This document shows positions 1 through 12,199 of a stretch of DNA of 64,000 bases, in pieces. The notes under the pieces are model-generated. The model did not search any database. It was given only the letters and a program-made list of their open reading frames with translations, and had not been told where the DNA came from. The position numbers were made by a program, and so were the translations under genes. The stretch's first letter is position 1. Each line of letters opens with the position of its first letter. This DNA comes from Bigelowiella natans CCMP2755 (taxonomy: Eukaryota; Cercozoa; Chlorarachniophyceae): NCBI GenBank assembly GCA_000320545.1, contig ADNK01000872.1:27480-91479 (forward strand), in the 5' to 3' direction.

Positions 1-112
1 TGACAATTAACTGAAGAGTCTCTTACATTCTACAGTAAATAGAGCACAGTACCCGCATGTATGGTCCTCAATAATATGAAAATTTCAGCATTATTTGAAA
101 AATCGCAGCCAT

Positions 113-640
113 TTACCAGTTGAACAGGGCGAAAAGGATCCAGCAAGCGTTTTGAACGTAGCCATGAGGGTCGATGCCGCTGCTGAACTTTACTCCAACG
201 TTGGCCCCATTTGCCTCCAGCATCGGTGGTGACTAAAATCCAACATCATTTTGTGCATAAGAATCCTGCGAAAGGATTGTGAATGCTGCTTCTATATGTC
301 ATATATGCAACAATCCGGATATGTAATATAATCAACAACCCATATATTTGGAGGGAGTCTTCTCCAACATCGCCATCATGACCAAATTGTTGGGCCTGTA
401 AGTTACGCTCAAAACACTAACGATGGTGATGATCCACGCGACACCGAACACGCCATAGCATTCCATAGGCGCCAATGATTTATGGATTCGGTATTGTGGA
501 TCCCGCCGACACAGCAGAGAGGACAAGCCGATCATCATTAACTACCGCCACCACACCACAGCTGCACCGATGATAAGGCAATTGTGCACCTCTCTCTCCT
601 CGATGCAGCCCCTTGTGCCGTACCGCAGACTGCAGAAACA
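113..640 (-). CDS. Possible 3' exons of a polytopic membrane protein
   Basis: Three open stretches on the minus strand look coding. One is near 640-550, with a Cys-rich loop running into a hydrophobic helix. The second is 538-340, with a basic tail and then a second long hydrophobic helix. The third, 232-113, ends in a Trp-rich hydrophobic segment and stop at 113. The first two share a frame interrupted only by a TAG near 545-551. Cys followed by a terminal-type helix and a basic tail is vaguely tetraspanin-like, but no family is recognisable. Splice sites could not be fixed with consistent phase, and the 5' part would lie among the upstream exons if it exists. It may be a decayed gene. Confidence 0.25.
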
Positions 641-649
641 CACATGACA

Positions 650-1732
650 CCGTAAAATTACAAAAAAAAAGGGGAAAATATCATTGTCTTTGTTTCATAG
701 TATATTTCATCCCTGTACTCCGACACAACGAGATAGCAAATAGTGATTCTTAATATTAAATGACATTATTATTGATCGTACGTCACATGTTTATTTTCTG
801 GATTCAAATAAAATGCCCTTCAAGCTTGGACAGCGGCCAAAAACTATTTTCTGGGGGTAATATTAATTCGGTTGAATCAGGACATCACGAGACTTGTCGC
901 AGAAAAATAATATCCTGTATTTTATATTATATGTGAGCATGAGATTTAAATATTAGAAATAGTTTTGCTTAGCGTCTGCCAAAATCGTATAGTAAAATAA
1001 GACGACAGAAATAATATTGCAAAGTGATGTGGAAACAGTGGTATGTGATACAATTCATCAATATTTAAAACCTGAAACTTACTTTGGTGAAGGCAACAAC
1101 AACCACTCAATTTAAATCCCAAGCAATTAATTTGCTGAAGGAGTATGTTTTCCTAAGATGTTTGCGTATATTCTTGAAAACATGTACAAATGTCCCATAT
1201 TCCTGTCCAACTAAATCCAAAAGAAACCCAAAAAATTCTGAAAATATCCCTTACCCAAAGCTTTCTTGGTGATATTTTTTTGGTCTATTAAACTTCATCG
1301 TATGTTTGAAGTTAACGACGTTGAATGTCATTTGTCACATACAAGAAATCTAAGGCATACTTTCGAGCGAAAAATATGGCGGGGAAACCGCAAAAATCTA
1401 TTTCTCGATTGAAAGCTGAGAGGGAGGTGTGTTTGTGAGCTTCTGATTCCCCTTCGTTCCCTTGCCTCCTCTCTTAAGGTTGACCTCCCAGAAGACGTAA
1501 TTTATTATTGTTAGAACGGGTTTTATGAGTAGAATCTGGATTTGAGGCGTACCATCCTTACATCCTTTCTTAAATTTTTCTTCTCCTGCTGTGTGAATCT
1601 TTCAGCACCTATGAGATGCTTAATTTGCTTGACAAATATTTTTGAAAAGTGGAGAGAATAGTCCAGAGAGAATAAATGGTTTATTAATTGTTCAAATTTA
1701 TTTTACCTTGAATTAATGTTTTCGTTGCAGAA
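650..1732. other. Gap upstream of the kinase; possible 5'UTR exon
   Basis: No convincing protein-coding gene is visible here. An A/T-rich stretch occupies 660-1080. At 1375 an ATG opens a short frame of about 17 codons that runs into a plausible donor at about 1426. Joining it to the acceptor at 1730 does not match the phase of the kinase frame, so it may be a 5'UTR exon with an upstream ORF. The acceptor just before the kinase ATG (pyrimidine tract ending TTGCAG) supports an intron in the 5'UTR. Confidence 0.35.
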
Positions 1733-3431
1733 ATGTCGAAGCTTGTCAAATCTTCCGATGAAGATCCTGAAGAGATCTTCGCCATCAATGCCAGGCTTGG
1801 AGAGGGATCTTATGGTGCAGTATTTAAAGCTCTCGACAAAAGAGATGGCACCACAGTGGCGATCAAAGTTCTTCAGGTTGAGAACGAAGATGCTGCTGAT
1901 CTTCAGAAGGAGATAAACATCCTTAAGGTTATCAAATATGTTCTGTGAAAGAACAATTTTATCTTTTGTAAAGAAGTGAAGTACGATCGTTAACTTTTTC
2001 ACATTATTAGGAGTGCAAATCAAAATACATCGTTGCATACCACGGCAGTTATGAAAAAGATGGAAGAATATGGATTGCTATGGAGTATTGCGGCGCTGGA
2101 GCCATTTGTGATCTCATGGCAATTTGTGAGCGTACTTTGGATGAGAAGCAGATTGCAATAGTTATGAAGCACTCTCTCTTAGGACTTGAATACCTTCACA
2201 AGCGGAAAAAAATCCACCGCGATATAAAAGCAGCTAACATCCTCCTGAATCACGAAGGCGACTGCAAACTTGCAGATTTCGGAGTCTCAAAAGAACTTAC
2301 AAACACACTTGCCAAGAGTAAAACTGTTATTGGTACGCCCTACTGGATGGCCCCTGAAGTTTTCACTGAAAAAAGGACTGGTTATGATGCGAAGGCAGAT
2401 ATTTGGTCTCTGGGAATCACAGCGATTGAATGTGCTGTCGGAGAACCACCTCATAGCAATGTCCACCCGATGAGGGCCATTTTCCTGATTCCAAAGAGTC
2501 CTCCCCCCACGCTTGGTGATGGAGATTGGTCAAGCGCGTTTAAGGATTTCGTGGCAAAGTGCTTAGTGAAGGATCCAAAACAACGCCCGTCAGCTACCGA
2601 TTTGCTAAACCACCCGTTCGTCAAAAATGCTCCAGGGAAACAAATAATGGCTAGCTTCGTTGACGAGTGCATGCAGATGATCGATGAGTATAGAAAGAAT
2701 GAAATGGAGGTAAATTCAACCATTTTTAGATTTTCAGACATTATAGATTACACAGTAAACAATACTCTTATACAGGCTGCAAACGACGACTCAGACGAGG
2801 ACGAAGATGAAGATTCCTCGTCAGATGAGTCAGATACGTCTAACACTGGTACTATAAAAAGAACAGGAAACGACGGCTTCAACACTGTGAAGGTAATATT
2901 ATACCTGCTACTGCGGCCTAGTATTCATGTGTAATTTTTTTGCTGTAGATGACGTCAGGGAACACTATGGGCACGATGGTGGATAAAGGCACAATGAGGT
3001 ATGATGCAGGCACAACTAACTTTGGAGGTACGACGAAGTTCGGAACCCAGAAATTTGGAGGCGATGACGATGACGAGGATGAGGACGAGGATGGCGATGA
3101 ATATGAGAACGGCACAATGAGAGTCGCTAAGAAAGTTGGAGCAACCAAGAAAGTGAACAATAGTACACAGCCATATTTCATGAAGCACTATCTCCAAGGG
3201 CTGGGTAGTGACGAAAAGGAGAATGACACGGGTTTTGTGGGATACTATCAGAAGGGCCAGTCATTACAGGTCAAGCCTGGTGCTTCTATTATAGAAATAA
3301 AGCAGCAGATAATACTCTTAAATGAAGCGAAAGAGAAAGAAATTGCAAAATTGAACAAATTTTACGACCAAGAAGTGGCAACGTTAAACGAAATGCTTAG
3401 GAAAAAGAATCAGGAAATTCAATCAACGTGA
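1733..3431 (+). CDS. Hippo/MST-type STE20 protein kinase with SARAH-like tail
   Basis: Serine/threonine kinase of the MST/Hippo (GCK-II) type, expected in the cytosol upstream of NDR/LATS kinases. Four exons (1733-1927, 2011-2709, 2776-2892, 2949-3431), all joined in phase 0, give 497 residues, the size of MST1/2. Visible motifs: glycine loop LGEGSYGAVFKA, VAIK lysine, catalytic HRDIKAANIL, LADFG, and activation segment GTPYWMAPE. After the kinase domain comes an acidic Asp/Glu/Ser linker (exons 3-4). The last 45 residues form a charged amphipathic helix resembling SARAH (MKHYLQGL upstream, then EKEIAKLNKFYDQEV). ATG at 1733 fits: it follows an acceptor and lies just before the catalytic domain. 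The neighbouring gene is convergent. Kinase assignment is certain; SARAH is likely by position and pattern. Confidence 0.9.
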
Positions 3432-3449
3432 AATTCCCCCATTACACGC

Positions 3450-4650
3450 ACGTTTCCATTGAAAACGACATTGTAATTGGATAGACATTATATGGCAGAT
3501 TGAAGACCTTGAGCCCTGATTCATTCGTTATCAAGGTTCGGATCGTTTCCGAAGGACAAGTAGTCAACTTGATTGGTATCAATGCAGATTGTTCGATTGC
3601 AGTCCATGCCGTCAGCAATTATGAATCATTGTGCATCTCCATCGCACATTACAAATGACATAGAATTGCATTTGCGAGATAGGCTCAAGTAGATTTCTTT
3701 TGCTACTTGTCAGTCATCGCACAACTGTCAATGCTAGAATGCGAGTCCAAATGAACTATGCACGCACAATGTGAGACGGATGTAATGAAGTAATCAAATG
3801 TGTTCAATGGTCATCCTGATGTAGCTGTGCAAAGTGGCGGCTACAGCGCTCAAGTTGGATGCTGCAGACACAGTAGGTCTACATCCATTTCTAGTTTTGT
3901 CTCTGCTACCACATATTTCTTGCATGGTTGGCAAGAATGTCTTCGTTTGCACATGTGAACTGTGAAGTGTGGTTGCAGCAGCAGCAAGCTGTGTTTGCCG
4001 CCAAGCTGCGACAAGCAATAACCCTAGCAGAACCATGCATGACGAGAAAATGAGATGAAGCCGAAGTGCAAGCGATGCGATGCGACTTTGCTAGTTCATT
4101 GGCAGCACAGCTCGCGCATCGCAGGCAATTGGAGCCATTCTAGCATTGTTGTGCATGCTGTGTGCTAGCTCATGGCACATGCTAGCATGATCGATGATGC
4201 GATGCACATGCGCACACATCATGTCACCATGCATGGATCTGAGATCAGCATGCACATTCATCTAGCTAGTAGCTAGACATGCATGTGACATGTATACATG
4301 ACACACTGGCAAACGCTAGAACGTGTGGTCCGCACATGCACAGACGTGCCTAAGACTTGAGCTAGTTGAGCCATGAAACAATGTTGATCCAATGGAAAAT
4401 GTGCTGCACGATGCTGGGGAATGTCTTCAATTCATTTGATCAACAACTTGGTCATCTCTAGATCTACATGATCATTTTTGGCGCATTTTCCTTTGTCCAA
4501 ACTAGCAAACGCCACGCAACTTGCACATGCACAACAAACTAACCATGTGTGGCATCAGAAACCCATGCATCAGTTTCAGACAAAATGTTGTGGTTATGTT
4601 TTGCAGAACAATGATGATCAAAATTGTTTTTCAAAATTTTGCAACAAATG
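3450..4650. other. Palindrome-rich intergenic island A (convergent gap)
   Basis: Lies between two converging gene ends. It is unusually rich in CATG, TGCATG, GCTAG and CGATG words: 4141-4200 alone holds four CATG and two CTAG. ORFs inside are short and carry no recognisable protein features. The densest part is about 3990-4350. The same composition recurs at the other islands in this window. Confidence 0.7.
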
Positions 4651-4660
4651 CCACAGAAAA

Positions 4661-5511
4661 TCACTTTTCTGTGGCATGCATCACATACTTCTCCACAAGT
4701 TGTTTTAGATAACTTCGTTCCTTCGATGTAAAAAACACAGTGACGTCATGGATCTTTCCACTTTTTGATATCAATGCATACTTCATCCAGCGCTCGTAAA
4801 ATTTTTTCGTGGCTTTCTTTGCTATTGACTTATATGCATCTTTACTTACGTCCTGATGAGATTTAAGTGCTTTCTTCACTTTTATTGCTATTGCAATCTT
4901 GGCTTCTTTCTGTTGTTGATGGCTCGGTTTTCGATTCGACTTTTTCTTGTCTTTCTTTTTTGATTTCTTTTTTTTCTTTTTAGAGACGGATACATCGTCG
5001 GGTTCTTCGTTATAACCGTCGAAGTCCTTATCTACGTCCATAGAAGATTGATCTGAATCTTTAACAATAATGTTACTGTTTAATTTGTCCACGATATCGC
5101 TCGTATCATGCTGAGAAAGATCAGATACCATATTCTCATTCTGCTGCTGGCTTTGTTGATTCGTGTTTCGTTGGAAGAAATCTGATTGCATATCAATTCC
5201 AATGTGCTTCTGCTGCTGCTGCTGCTGCTGCTGGTGGTGGTGCACACCTGTATGGCCCCTGTTTAATTCTCGGTTTGATTTGCTTCGTTTCGAGATATCA
5301 CCAAGAATACTTGCGTCTCCTGTCTTGGACAAATAATTTCCTTGTTGCCTTTGATTACAATCTAGATCTTCCGTAATATTCTTGTGTGTGTATTTTCCTG
5401 TTTCAACACCTTTGAACTCGCTGCCGGTACTTTTTACCATTTTCTTATTGTCTCTTAATTCAATGTTCTCTGCTTTTGCGTCGTCGTTTGATGGGGGTAT
5501 GCTGCTGCTGT

Positions 5512-5544
<33 letters not shown>

Positions 5545-7300
5545 AATACTTCCTCCGACTTGCATAGTCGACTCTAGAGCCGAATGTTCCCCTCCCATCA
5601 CGACCGTAACGATCAGGAGAACGTCGACGTCGTCGATTGCCATTTTTTTCTTCTTCAAAAGCTCTGTCCCTGGTTATTCTCCTATCTTGATATTCTACTT
5701 TTCTTCCCTCAGTTCTTCGATCATAGTCACGACGTCGAGATGATCGATCATCGTACCCACGTTGTTGGTCATAATCGTTCTTATTTCCCCACGATTCTGT
5801 ATATCTCCCACCAGTTTCTGTTCTGTTTGAATGATTTCTATTGTCTCTTCTTCTTGTCCTCCTGTCTGTCTCGTCTTCTGTGTACCGTCGCCGATGGGCC
5901 AGATCACTGCCGTACTCTGCCGATTCTTGCTTTCCATCTTCTTCAGTGTGTCGAATTCGTTCTCCTCTGTTTCCAGCGATTTGCCGCGCAGTAGTAATAC
6001 GATGAGAAGGGCTTCTGCTATTTCTGGAATCGCTGCGTCGGCGCTTTCTGTACACCAAAAATACTTTTTAGAACGAAGTCGTGCACATTCTTAGGTACAT
6101 CATTTTTCTGGTGATAAAAGAGAAATGGAAAAGGACAGATCACCTGATAGATGAATTTGTATCATCCAGATTTTTTTGTTTGAAGTTTGAGATAGTACTA
6201 GGATGTCCCGTTGGTGGGTTTTGTTTGGAGTTTGTGATAGTTGTAGGATGTCCCGTTGTTGCTGCTGCTGCTGCAGGTGCCGTTGCTGCAACTAATACTG
6301 AACTGTTTGTCTCCTTACCCGACGACAACAAAGATATGGTATTCATGCTAGATTTCTCTTCGGCCTTTCTTTCTTCTTCTGCCTTCTTCCTGCGCTCCTC
6401 TTTTATTTTCTTTATTATATTCTTGAGATCTCTTCTAGTCTTGATCATGTCTTCATCTTCATTACCATCTGTATTGGATTTCTGATGCATAGCTTCATAC
6501 TTTGAAAAGGGGTTAAAATTTCCCGTGTTACTATTGCTCAATGAGGGTGAGATACCTGCAGCAGTACGTGATGCAAATTCAGAGCAAGGATTCGACAATT
6601 GCTACACGACGAGAATATTGTTGGAGTCACCATTATTTGCAGCTGCATCTCTTCGAAAGCCATGAACATTTTGGTGCTGAGAAGGGGTTTTCCATTAGAC
6701 AGCAAATGAAAAAGTGGCCAGGATATGTTATTTTCGTTCGAGACGCACCACCTTGATATTGATGTTCAGAGTGTGTCCGTAACTTCCTTCCTCAACACGG
6801 AAATTTTGCTGCCTGTGTTGGCTTAAGGCTGGTGGCAACATTGAGGATTGCTTGTTTATCAAGGTTGAACTTACAAGAGCGGGACTGTCAGTAGAGGCTA
6901 CTGTTCGTGGAGCAGACGTTGACAGAGCCATTGAAGAAGTGTTGACACTTGATCGACGAGCAGACGTTGACAGAGCCATTGAAGAAGTGTTGACACTTGA
7001 TCGACGAGCCCTTTGCAAACGCTCCAGGAAGTCGGTGTAATAAGGTCCTTTGGGAAATAAGAAAGAGAACATCTCATTACCCTTTTCTTTCTCCCTCACT
7101 TTTTCAAGAAATGCGTCTCCATTGGGGCCTACTGCAAACCTAAATAAGAGGCAAAAAGCTAGTGTCGTACGAATCGATTTTGTTTCAGGTCATTGTGATA
7201 ATGATACCGGACAAGATGATCTATCTGCCTCAGAATTCTTTCCTTGGAGAAAACCATCCTTAACCCAATCTCGAACAAGATGTATTATTCTGAGTTCGAT
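4661..7300 (-). CDS. SURP-domain, RS/RE-rich splicing-factor-like protein
   Basis: Probable nuclear pre-mRNA processing factor. Reliable exons on the minus strand are 7131-6752, 6601-6144 and 6047-4661, with phase-consistent junctions. A probable upstream exon lies near 7293-7235. Exon 7131-6752 encodes a SURP/SWAP module (NGDAFLEKVREKEKGNEMFS, then FLFP and PYYTDFL). It is followed by a Ser/Thr linker with an exact 48-bp tandem duplication. Later parts are a Lys/Glu coiled stretch, an Arg/Asp/Ser-rich region of about 150 residues, poly-Ala and poly-Gln/His runs, a Lys block, and a C-terminal helical segment (about the last 80 residues) that resembles an SRI/CTD-binding bundle. SURP plus RS composition points to splicing. 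The SRI resemblance is only a pattern impression. The first exon and start codon are unresolved. Confidence 0.65.
6911..7007. repeat. Exact 2 x 48-bp tandem duplication inside a coding exon
   Basis: Two identical 48-bp copies start at 6911 and 6959. The unit is a multiple of three, so it duplicates 16 residues (RRSSVNTSSMALSTSA) in the Ser/Thr linker of the SURP protein without shifting the frame. Confidence 0.95.
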
Positions 7301-7880
7301 TTAATAACTTCCCTTTTCCGTCCACAATGAGAAGTATTCAGATTCTCTTAATAAAGTTCTAGTTATTCCCGCTCAGTCTGATGTGAATGGAGAACAGGTA
7401 AGAACAAAAGGAGGAGGAAAGAGAGATTGGGCGCGCTCTAACGGTGATCAAAAGGAGGGAAATAACAGCTAGATCGTAACTGAAATGATCAACCCTGCAT
7501 CCCTGTCCAATAATTAGTGCGAAGACCTGTGGACATCAGCCATTATTTATTTCATCAGCTGTGACGTAGATCGTGTCGCAGCACTAAATAACTAAGGTTA
7601 TATGAGATCAAAGAGAAAATCCGCTTTACAGATTGTCGTAGAAATGATTTGAATGGATCAAAGAGCCTTCATAGCTACTATCAATGTATACAATATGTCT
7701 TAATATCCTGAAGCATCCAAACAAATTCCCGCGTAAATAGAGCCAGGGCAGCCCAAAGCAACGATTTGCCACTCTCTACGACGAGAACAAATTGAAAAAA
7801 GAGGATAAAGGGGATAAAGAATAACGAGCGGGATGAGAAACCAACAAAAAGGTCTCGATTAAAAAAAATTGGAATGAATC

Positions 7881-7923
<43 letters not shown>

Positions 7924-8126
7924 TTCTCTCTTTCTCCTTGTCTGTATTTCCTTCTGTCTGTATTTCTGCCTGTCTTTATCTAACTGCTTCTGGCTCTTCT
8001 CTGCGCCCTCCTATTTGATTGATTAAGTATATACCTTAACGATAAGGAACGTTCCTCCTAAATTTAGCAGAAACTTGTGTTTTTTGTAACTCAAGCCATC
8101 CAAATAAGCTGCTTATTTTATTTCAG
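7301..8126. other. Divergent gap, presumed bidirectional promoter, with (CT)n
   Basis: Separates the 5' ends of the SURP gene (-) and CDC27 (+). It must hold the unresolved first exon(s) of both. It carries a long CT dinucleotide run at about 7886-7920 followed by pyrimidine-rich sequence. No CATG/CTAG island is seen. A short frame ending at a possible donor near 7850 could be the first CDC27 exon, but its donor is weak. Confidence 0.4.
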
Positions 8127-9614
8127 GCAATGCGGGAGGGAATTCGGATCCCAGTATTTTGCCCTTCAAGTTTCTCTATCCGTACATAAAAGCAGGGTTG
8201 GATGCGGGAGATCTCGTGACAGCCACATTTCTGAGTGAAAGGCTTTACTATTTATACAAGTCTGGCGTGTCGAAACACAGGTCCGCCAGCTTTATATCGT
8301 AAGCACTACTTAATCATAAGTGAATAATGTATTTCTGTGATATGAAGTGACCGCGCGATATTGCTCTTGGCCATGTGTTACTTTCGGAGTGGAAAAGCCA
8401 ACAAGACGTACGCTCTATTAAGAGGCAGCATCGACACAAAATCTATTCCTCAACTCAAGTTCGTTTTCGCACAAACATGGTAATTCGGCAGTTGAACTTG
8501 GTCTAAAGTAGAAATATATAAGGCTTTGAATATTTTTTTGCTATAGCTTTGAGCTCAAGAAGTACAGCGAAGCTGAGAAAGCCCTCCTCGAAGATAGGAA
8601 TTTCATGGATGTCGTGAAAATGGGAGGCAGTGTTCCTCTTAAATCGCAAGGCTTCTATTTGCTCGGTCAAATATGCAGGTGACTTGTAGGCCAGTAAATA
8701 CCATTAGTGGAGCTTCAGATGTTGGTTTAATTTTTCCATGAAATCAGACGAACAAGTCGGCTTGATCAGGCAAAGCTCTGCTTTCGGCGTTGTCTCGAGC
8801 AAAATTCATTTCATTGGGGAGCTTACTCAGCTCTCTGTGACCTTGGTGACAACAAAATATACAAGAAGTCTGTATTTTTATTCACTTGTTGATGTCACAG
8901 GGGACGATGTGGATATGAAGAAATGGGCTCGAAGAGATGAGATTCCACATGAAAACTTCAGCAAATTTTTAGAATGGCTCTCGTTCGACAACACTTCCTC
9001 GAATTCAGGAATGCAGACATCCCAGCCACTTCCTGTATTTCAAGAGACCCTCGCTTCTGCATTTTCTCCCGTAACCATGGAATCCGGGACGGCACACAAC
9101 TTCAGTGATTCGTTGAACGATTTCCACGAGATTGAAAAACAGTATCTTGCTGGTGCAGCTAAGGTTGATAGCAGCACAAATATGACGACGACGATAGCAA
9201 AGGAAAACTTCCATACACCAAAGCCTCGCAATATTTCTACTGCTCTTCCTAGCTCTTTTACTAAAACTGGTTGTGATGCAAATTCAACTTCAAAATCTGG
9301 TGCGAGTACTGGACGACGGCTTCTGCCTGACACTCCTTTGACGCCAGCATATACCACACCTCCTGCAGCAGCAGCAGCAGCAGCATCATCATCGGTAGTA
9401 ACACCTATGGCAACTCCTCGGCAGTTTGGAAATACCAGTAGTAGAAGTTTTGCCAAACCGAGCACTCGATCGCACCGACGGACATCCCGAAACCAGGATA
9501 CACAGGTGGTAATGTTGTTACGTGACTGTTGTTGTTGTTATGCGAATATAAACTACTACTACCGCTACGACTACGAAGATGTAATCTTTTCGATTATTAT
9601 TGTCAGTGCTTTAC

Positions 9615-9650
<36 letters not shown>

Positions 9651-9982
9651 CACCTCCTGTTTCTACAATAACTAACATGTAGAAATTGCTCCTGTGAAGA
9701 ACGTAAGATATTTGGTTTTAGCCTGAATCTCGCCCCCTCCGACGGAGCGCACGAATAAGCGGGTCGTCGTCGTCATCAAGTAGTAGCAGAGGTTCCAACT
9801 CTCATCTGGATAGGACACCAGCACAAAGAATAATATCAAGGAGAAGAGGAGGATCTCGAAACGAAGTATGTGGGCATAGTAAACAATTTTAATTGTCCAC
9901 ACGGTGTACGCGTGCAATATGCCTACTACGTACGCAAGACACACATACACGTATACATTCCATTATAACTTACATGGATCAT

Positions 9983-10020
<38 letters not shown>

Positions 10021-12191
10021 GGGGGGTGCATGCGTGTCATTTTCATCCCCATCATTCCAACTCAAGGTTACACATTCCCCAGTTTTGCTTGAAGTAGCTA
10101 ATTTAGAACTTGTTGTTTGATAAACTCCAACTCCACAGAGAACGAAAAAGTCTAGGCAAAATTACACGAGAAGTTCAAGCCGTAGTAAAACTACGAGTAG
10201 TCAAGAAAGCAACTTGGGAGTAACTCCCACCAATAATGAATCTGATGGGAAGAAGAAGGGGAACAATGCTGAAACAACTCCAATTTTGGTTATTGGCAAC
10301 ACTTTGCACCCTTATGCATTCATTACTGTGGTGTGTTCTTTCATGTTTGCTTATGTGGATTTCCTCTCAACCTAAACTTAATAGTGTGTTCTACATATGC
10401 ATATGCTGCATAATTGCATACAGGGTGGTGCTGCTGGTGCTACTAGTTCGACTCCCGGACTTCCACAAAATGCTCCCATCAAGCGTAAGCTCATGATACT
10501 ACCGGGCAGCGGAGGAGGAGCTGGCATTAATACATCACATGATCAGACATCATCCGGAAAAATAAGCAGTAGCAGCAGCAATAACAAGAATTCTGGACTA
10601 CTAAGTTCTCGAGTGAAAACTGATAATATCTCGGTGGTTCCGTTTCAGCTCAATGATGCCTCTGCCGCTGCTGTAAGGACTGCCAAATCAACAGCAGCGG
10701 GTCAAATCATTAAAGAAAATAACGACGATAACGAAGAAGCAGAGGACTGCGGGGACACTAAAGATGGTGGAGGCGCTGCTTTTAGGCACAACATCGAAAG
10801 GATGAGGGATCTCCGTGTGCAAACAGCCTACCAAGTTGTCTTATTTCATTTTTCCAATTCCTTTTTTAGATTATAATTATTACTATTATTACTCTTATTA
10901 TTATCCAGACTTTGAGTGTCCATCTTTGATTCCATGATGATCCCCCCCCATATAGCAATTCGAAGACCTTCGTAATGTTCTTGGAACAATGGCACTTGGC
11001 TATAAACTTTTATGTCAATTCAAGTGCAAAGAGGCTGTTGAAAAATTCCAAGAGCTTAAAGCACCTCATGCACATTCTGGATGGGTTCTTTGCTGTCTTG
11101 GAAAATGCTACTTTGAAATGGTCAACTACCCGAAAAGTGTACAAGTATTCAGACTTGCTCGGCAGTTGGAGCCATATCGTTCTGAAGGGTTGGAGTACTT
11201 CTCGACTTCATTATGGCACTTAAAGAATGAGGTTCTTATAACTTGGTAGTAGTAGTAGTAGTAGTAGTAGTAGTCTTCATGGAATTTGTCTTTTCAGTCG
11301 CTCATTTTAGTCGGTTCAGAATAGTGATGAGCATTCATTATATTAAATAATAATCAGGTGGAACTTTCATACTTAGCACAGAGTGCTGTAGAATTTGACA
11401 AGATGTCTCCATTGACATGGATTGTGGTCGGAAATTGTCTGTCGCTTCAGAAAGAACACGACACCGCACTCAAATTTTTTCGGAGAGCAATTCAGCTCGA
11501 TCCTCACAATGCTTGGGCTTACACCTTATCTGCCCATGAATTTGTTGCCAACGAAGACTTTGAGAAGGCATTGTGCGGATTCCGACAGGCAATTGGCGAA
11601 AATCCACGCCATTACAACGCTTGGTACGGTATGGGAAATATCTACTTTAGACAGGAGAAGTATGATCTCGCCGCCTATCATTTTCAACGGGTACGTGTAA
11701 AAGAAGAAGAAGAATATGATCATGATGATGGTGATTAGTTCTGAAACAAAGTTAATAGATTCCATCTGAATTGACCACTAATGCAGGCGCTCAAGATAAA
11801 TAATAGAAACACCGTTCTCTATTGCTATCTTGGTATGGTACTTCATTCGAGCGATAAATGTGATGAAGCTTTGAAGAACCTAACAAAGGCTGAACAGTTA
11901 GAGCCAACGAATTCTCTTGCGAAATACCAAAAGGCGAATGTATTTTTCAGTCTCCAGAGGTATCATGAAGCGTTAGAAGTTCTGAATCAAGTTCGTGATT
12001 TTGCCCCTAGAGAAGCATCAGTTCATTTTCTTATGGGTAAAGTTTGCAAACGACTAGGGAGAATAAATGATGCGATTCTACATTTTACAACTACTCTGGA
12101 TTTGAATCCGAAAGATAAAAATGTTGTGAAGTCTGCAATCGATAAATTGCATTGTGGAGACAACGAGTCACAATCATCTGAGGAGTTCTAG
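8127..12191 (+). CDS. CDC27: Anaphase-promoting complex subunit CDC27/APC3
   Basis: TPR scaffold of the APC/C ubiquitin ligase that binds activators and their IR tails in the nucleus. Exons: 8127-8298, 8348-8479, 8547-8678, 8748-8845, 8901-9505, 9722-9865, 10139-10288, 10424-10834, 10956-11231, 11358-11690, 11787-12191. Phases agree throughout and require one base from an unseen first coding exon. N-terminal TPRs (FLSERLYYLYKSG, ILLLAMCYFRSGKA) precede a long disordered loop with Thr-Pro sites and Ser/Gly/Asn runs. It contains RRSARISG, like the animal PRRSSRL patch. The C-terminal TPR array carries the diagnostic NPRHYNAWYGMGNIYFRQEK, and the tail ends ESQSSEEF, close to the animal terminus. 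At least 952 residues. Identification is secure; the start is missing. Confidence 0.93.
9605..9652. repeat. (AGT)n microsatellite in CDC27 intron
   Basis: Uninterrupted TAG/AGT trinucleotide run within the intron after exon 8901-9505. If the intron were retained, the run would give Ser in one frame and stops in another. Confidence 0.9.
9985..10018. repeat. (GT)n microsatellite followed by G-run in CDC27 intron
   Basis: About 17 GT units running straight into a G tract (about 10019-10027), inside the intron between exons 9722-9865 and 10139-10288. Confidence 0.9.
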
Positions 12192-12199
12192 TGTTCCGC

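Noticed and set aside
1375-1426. ATG with about 17 codons as an N-terminal exon of the kinase
   Set aside because: Joining it to the acceptor at 1730 gives the wrong phase. It is kept only as a possible 5'UTR uORF.
5382-5567. Plus-strand poly-Ala/hydrophobic ORF
   Set aside because: It is the antisense shadow of GCA/CAG-type repeats in the SURP protein exon.
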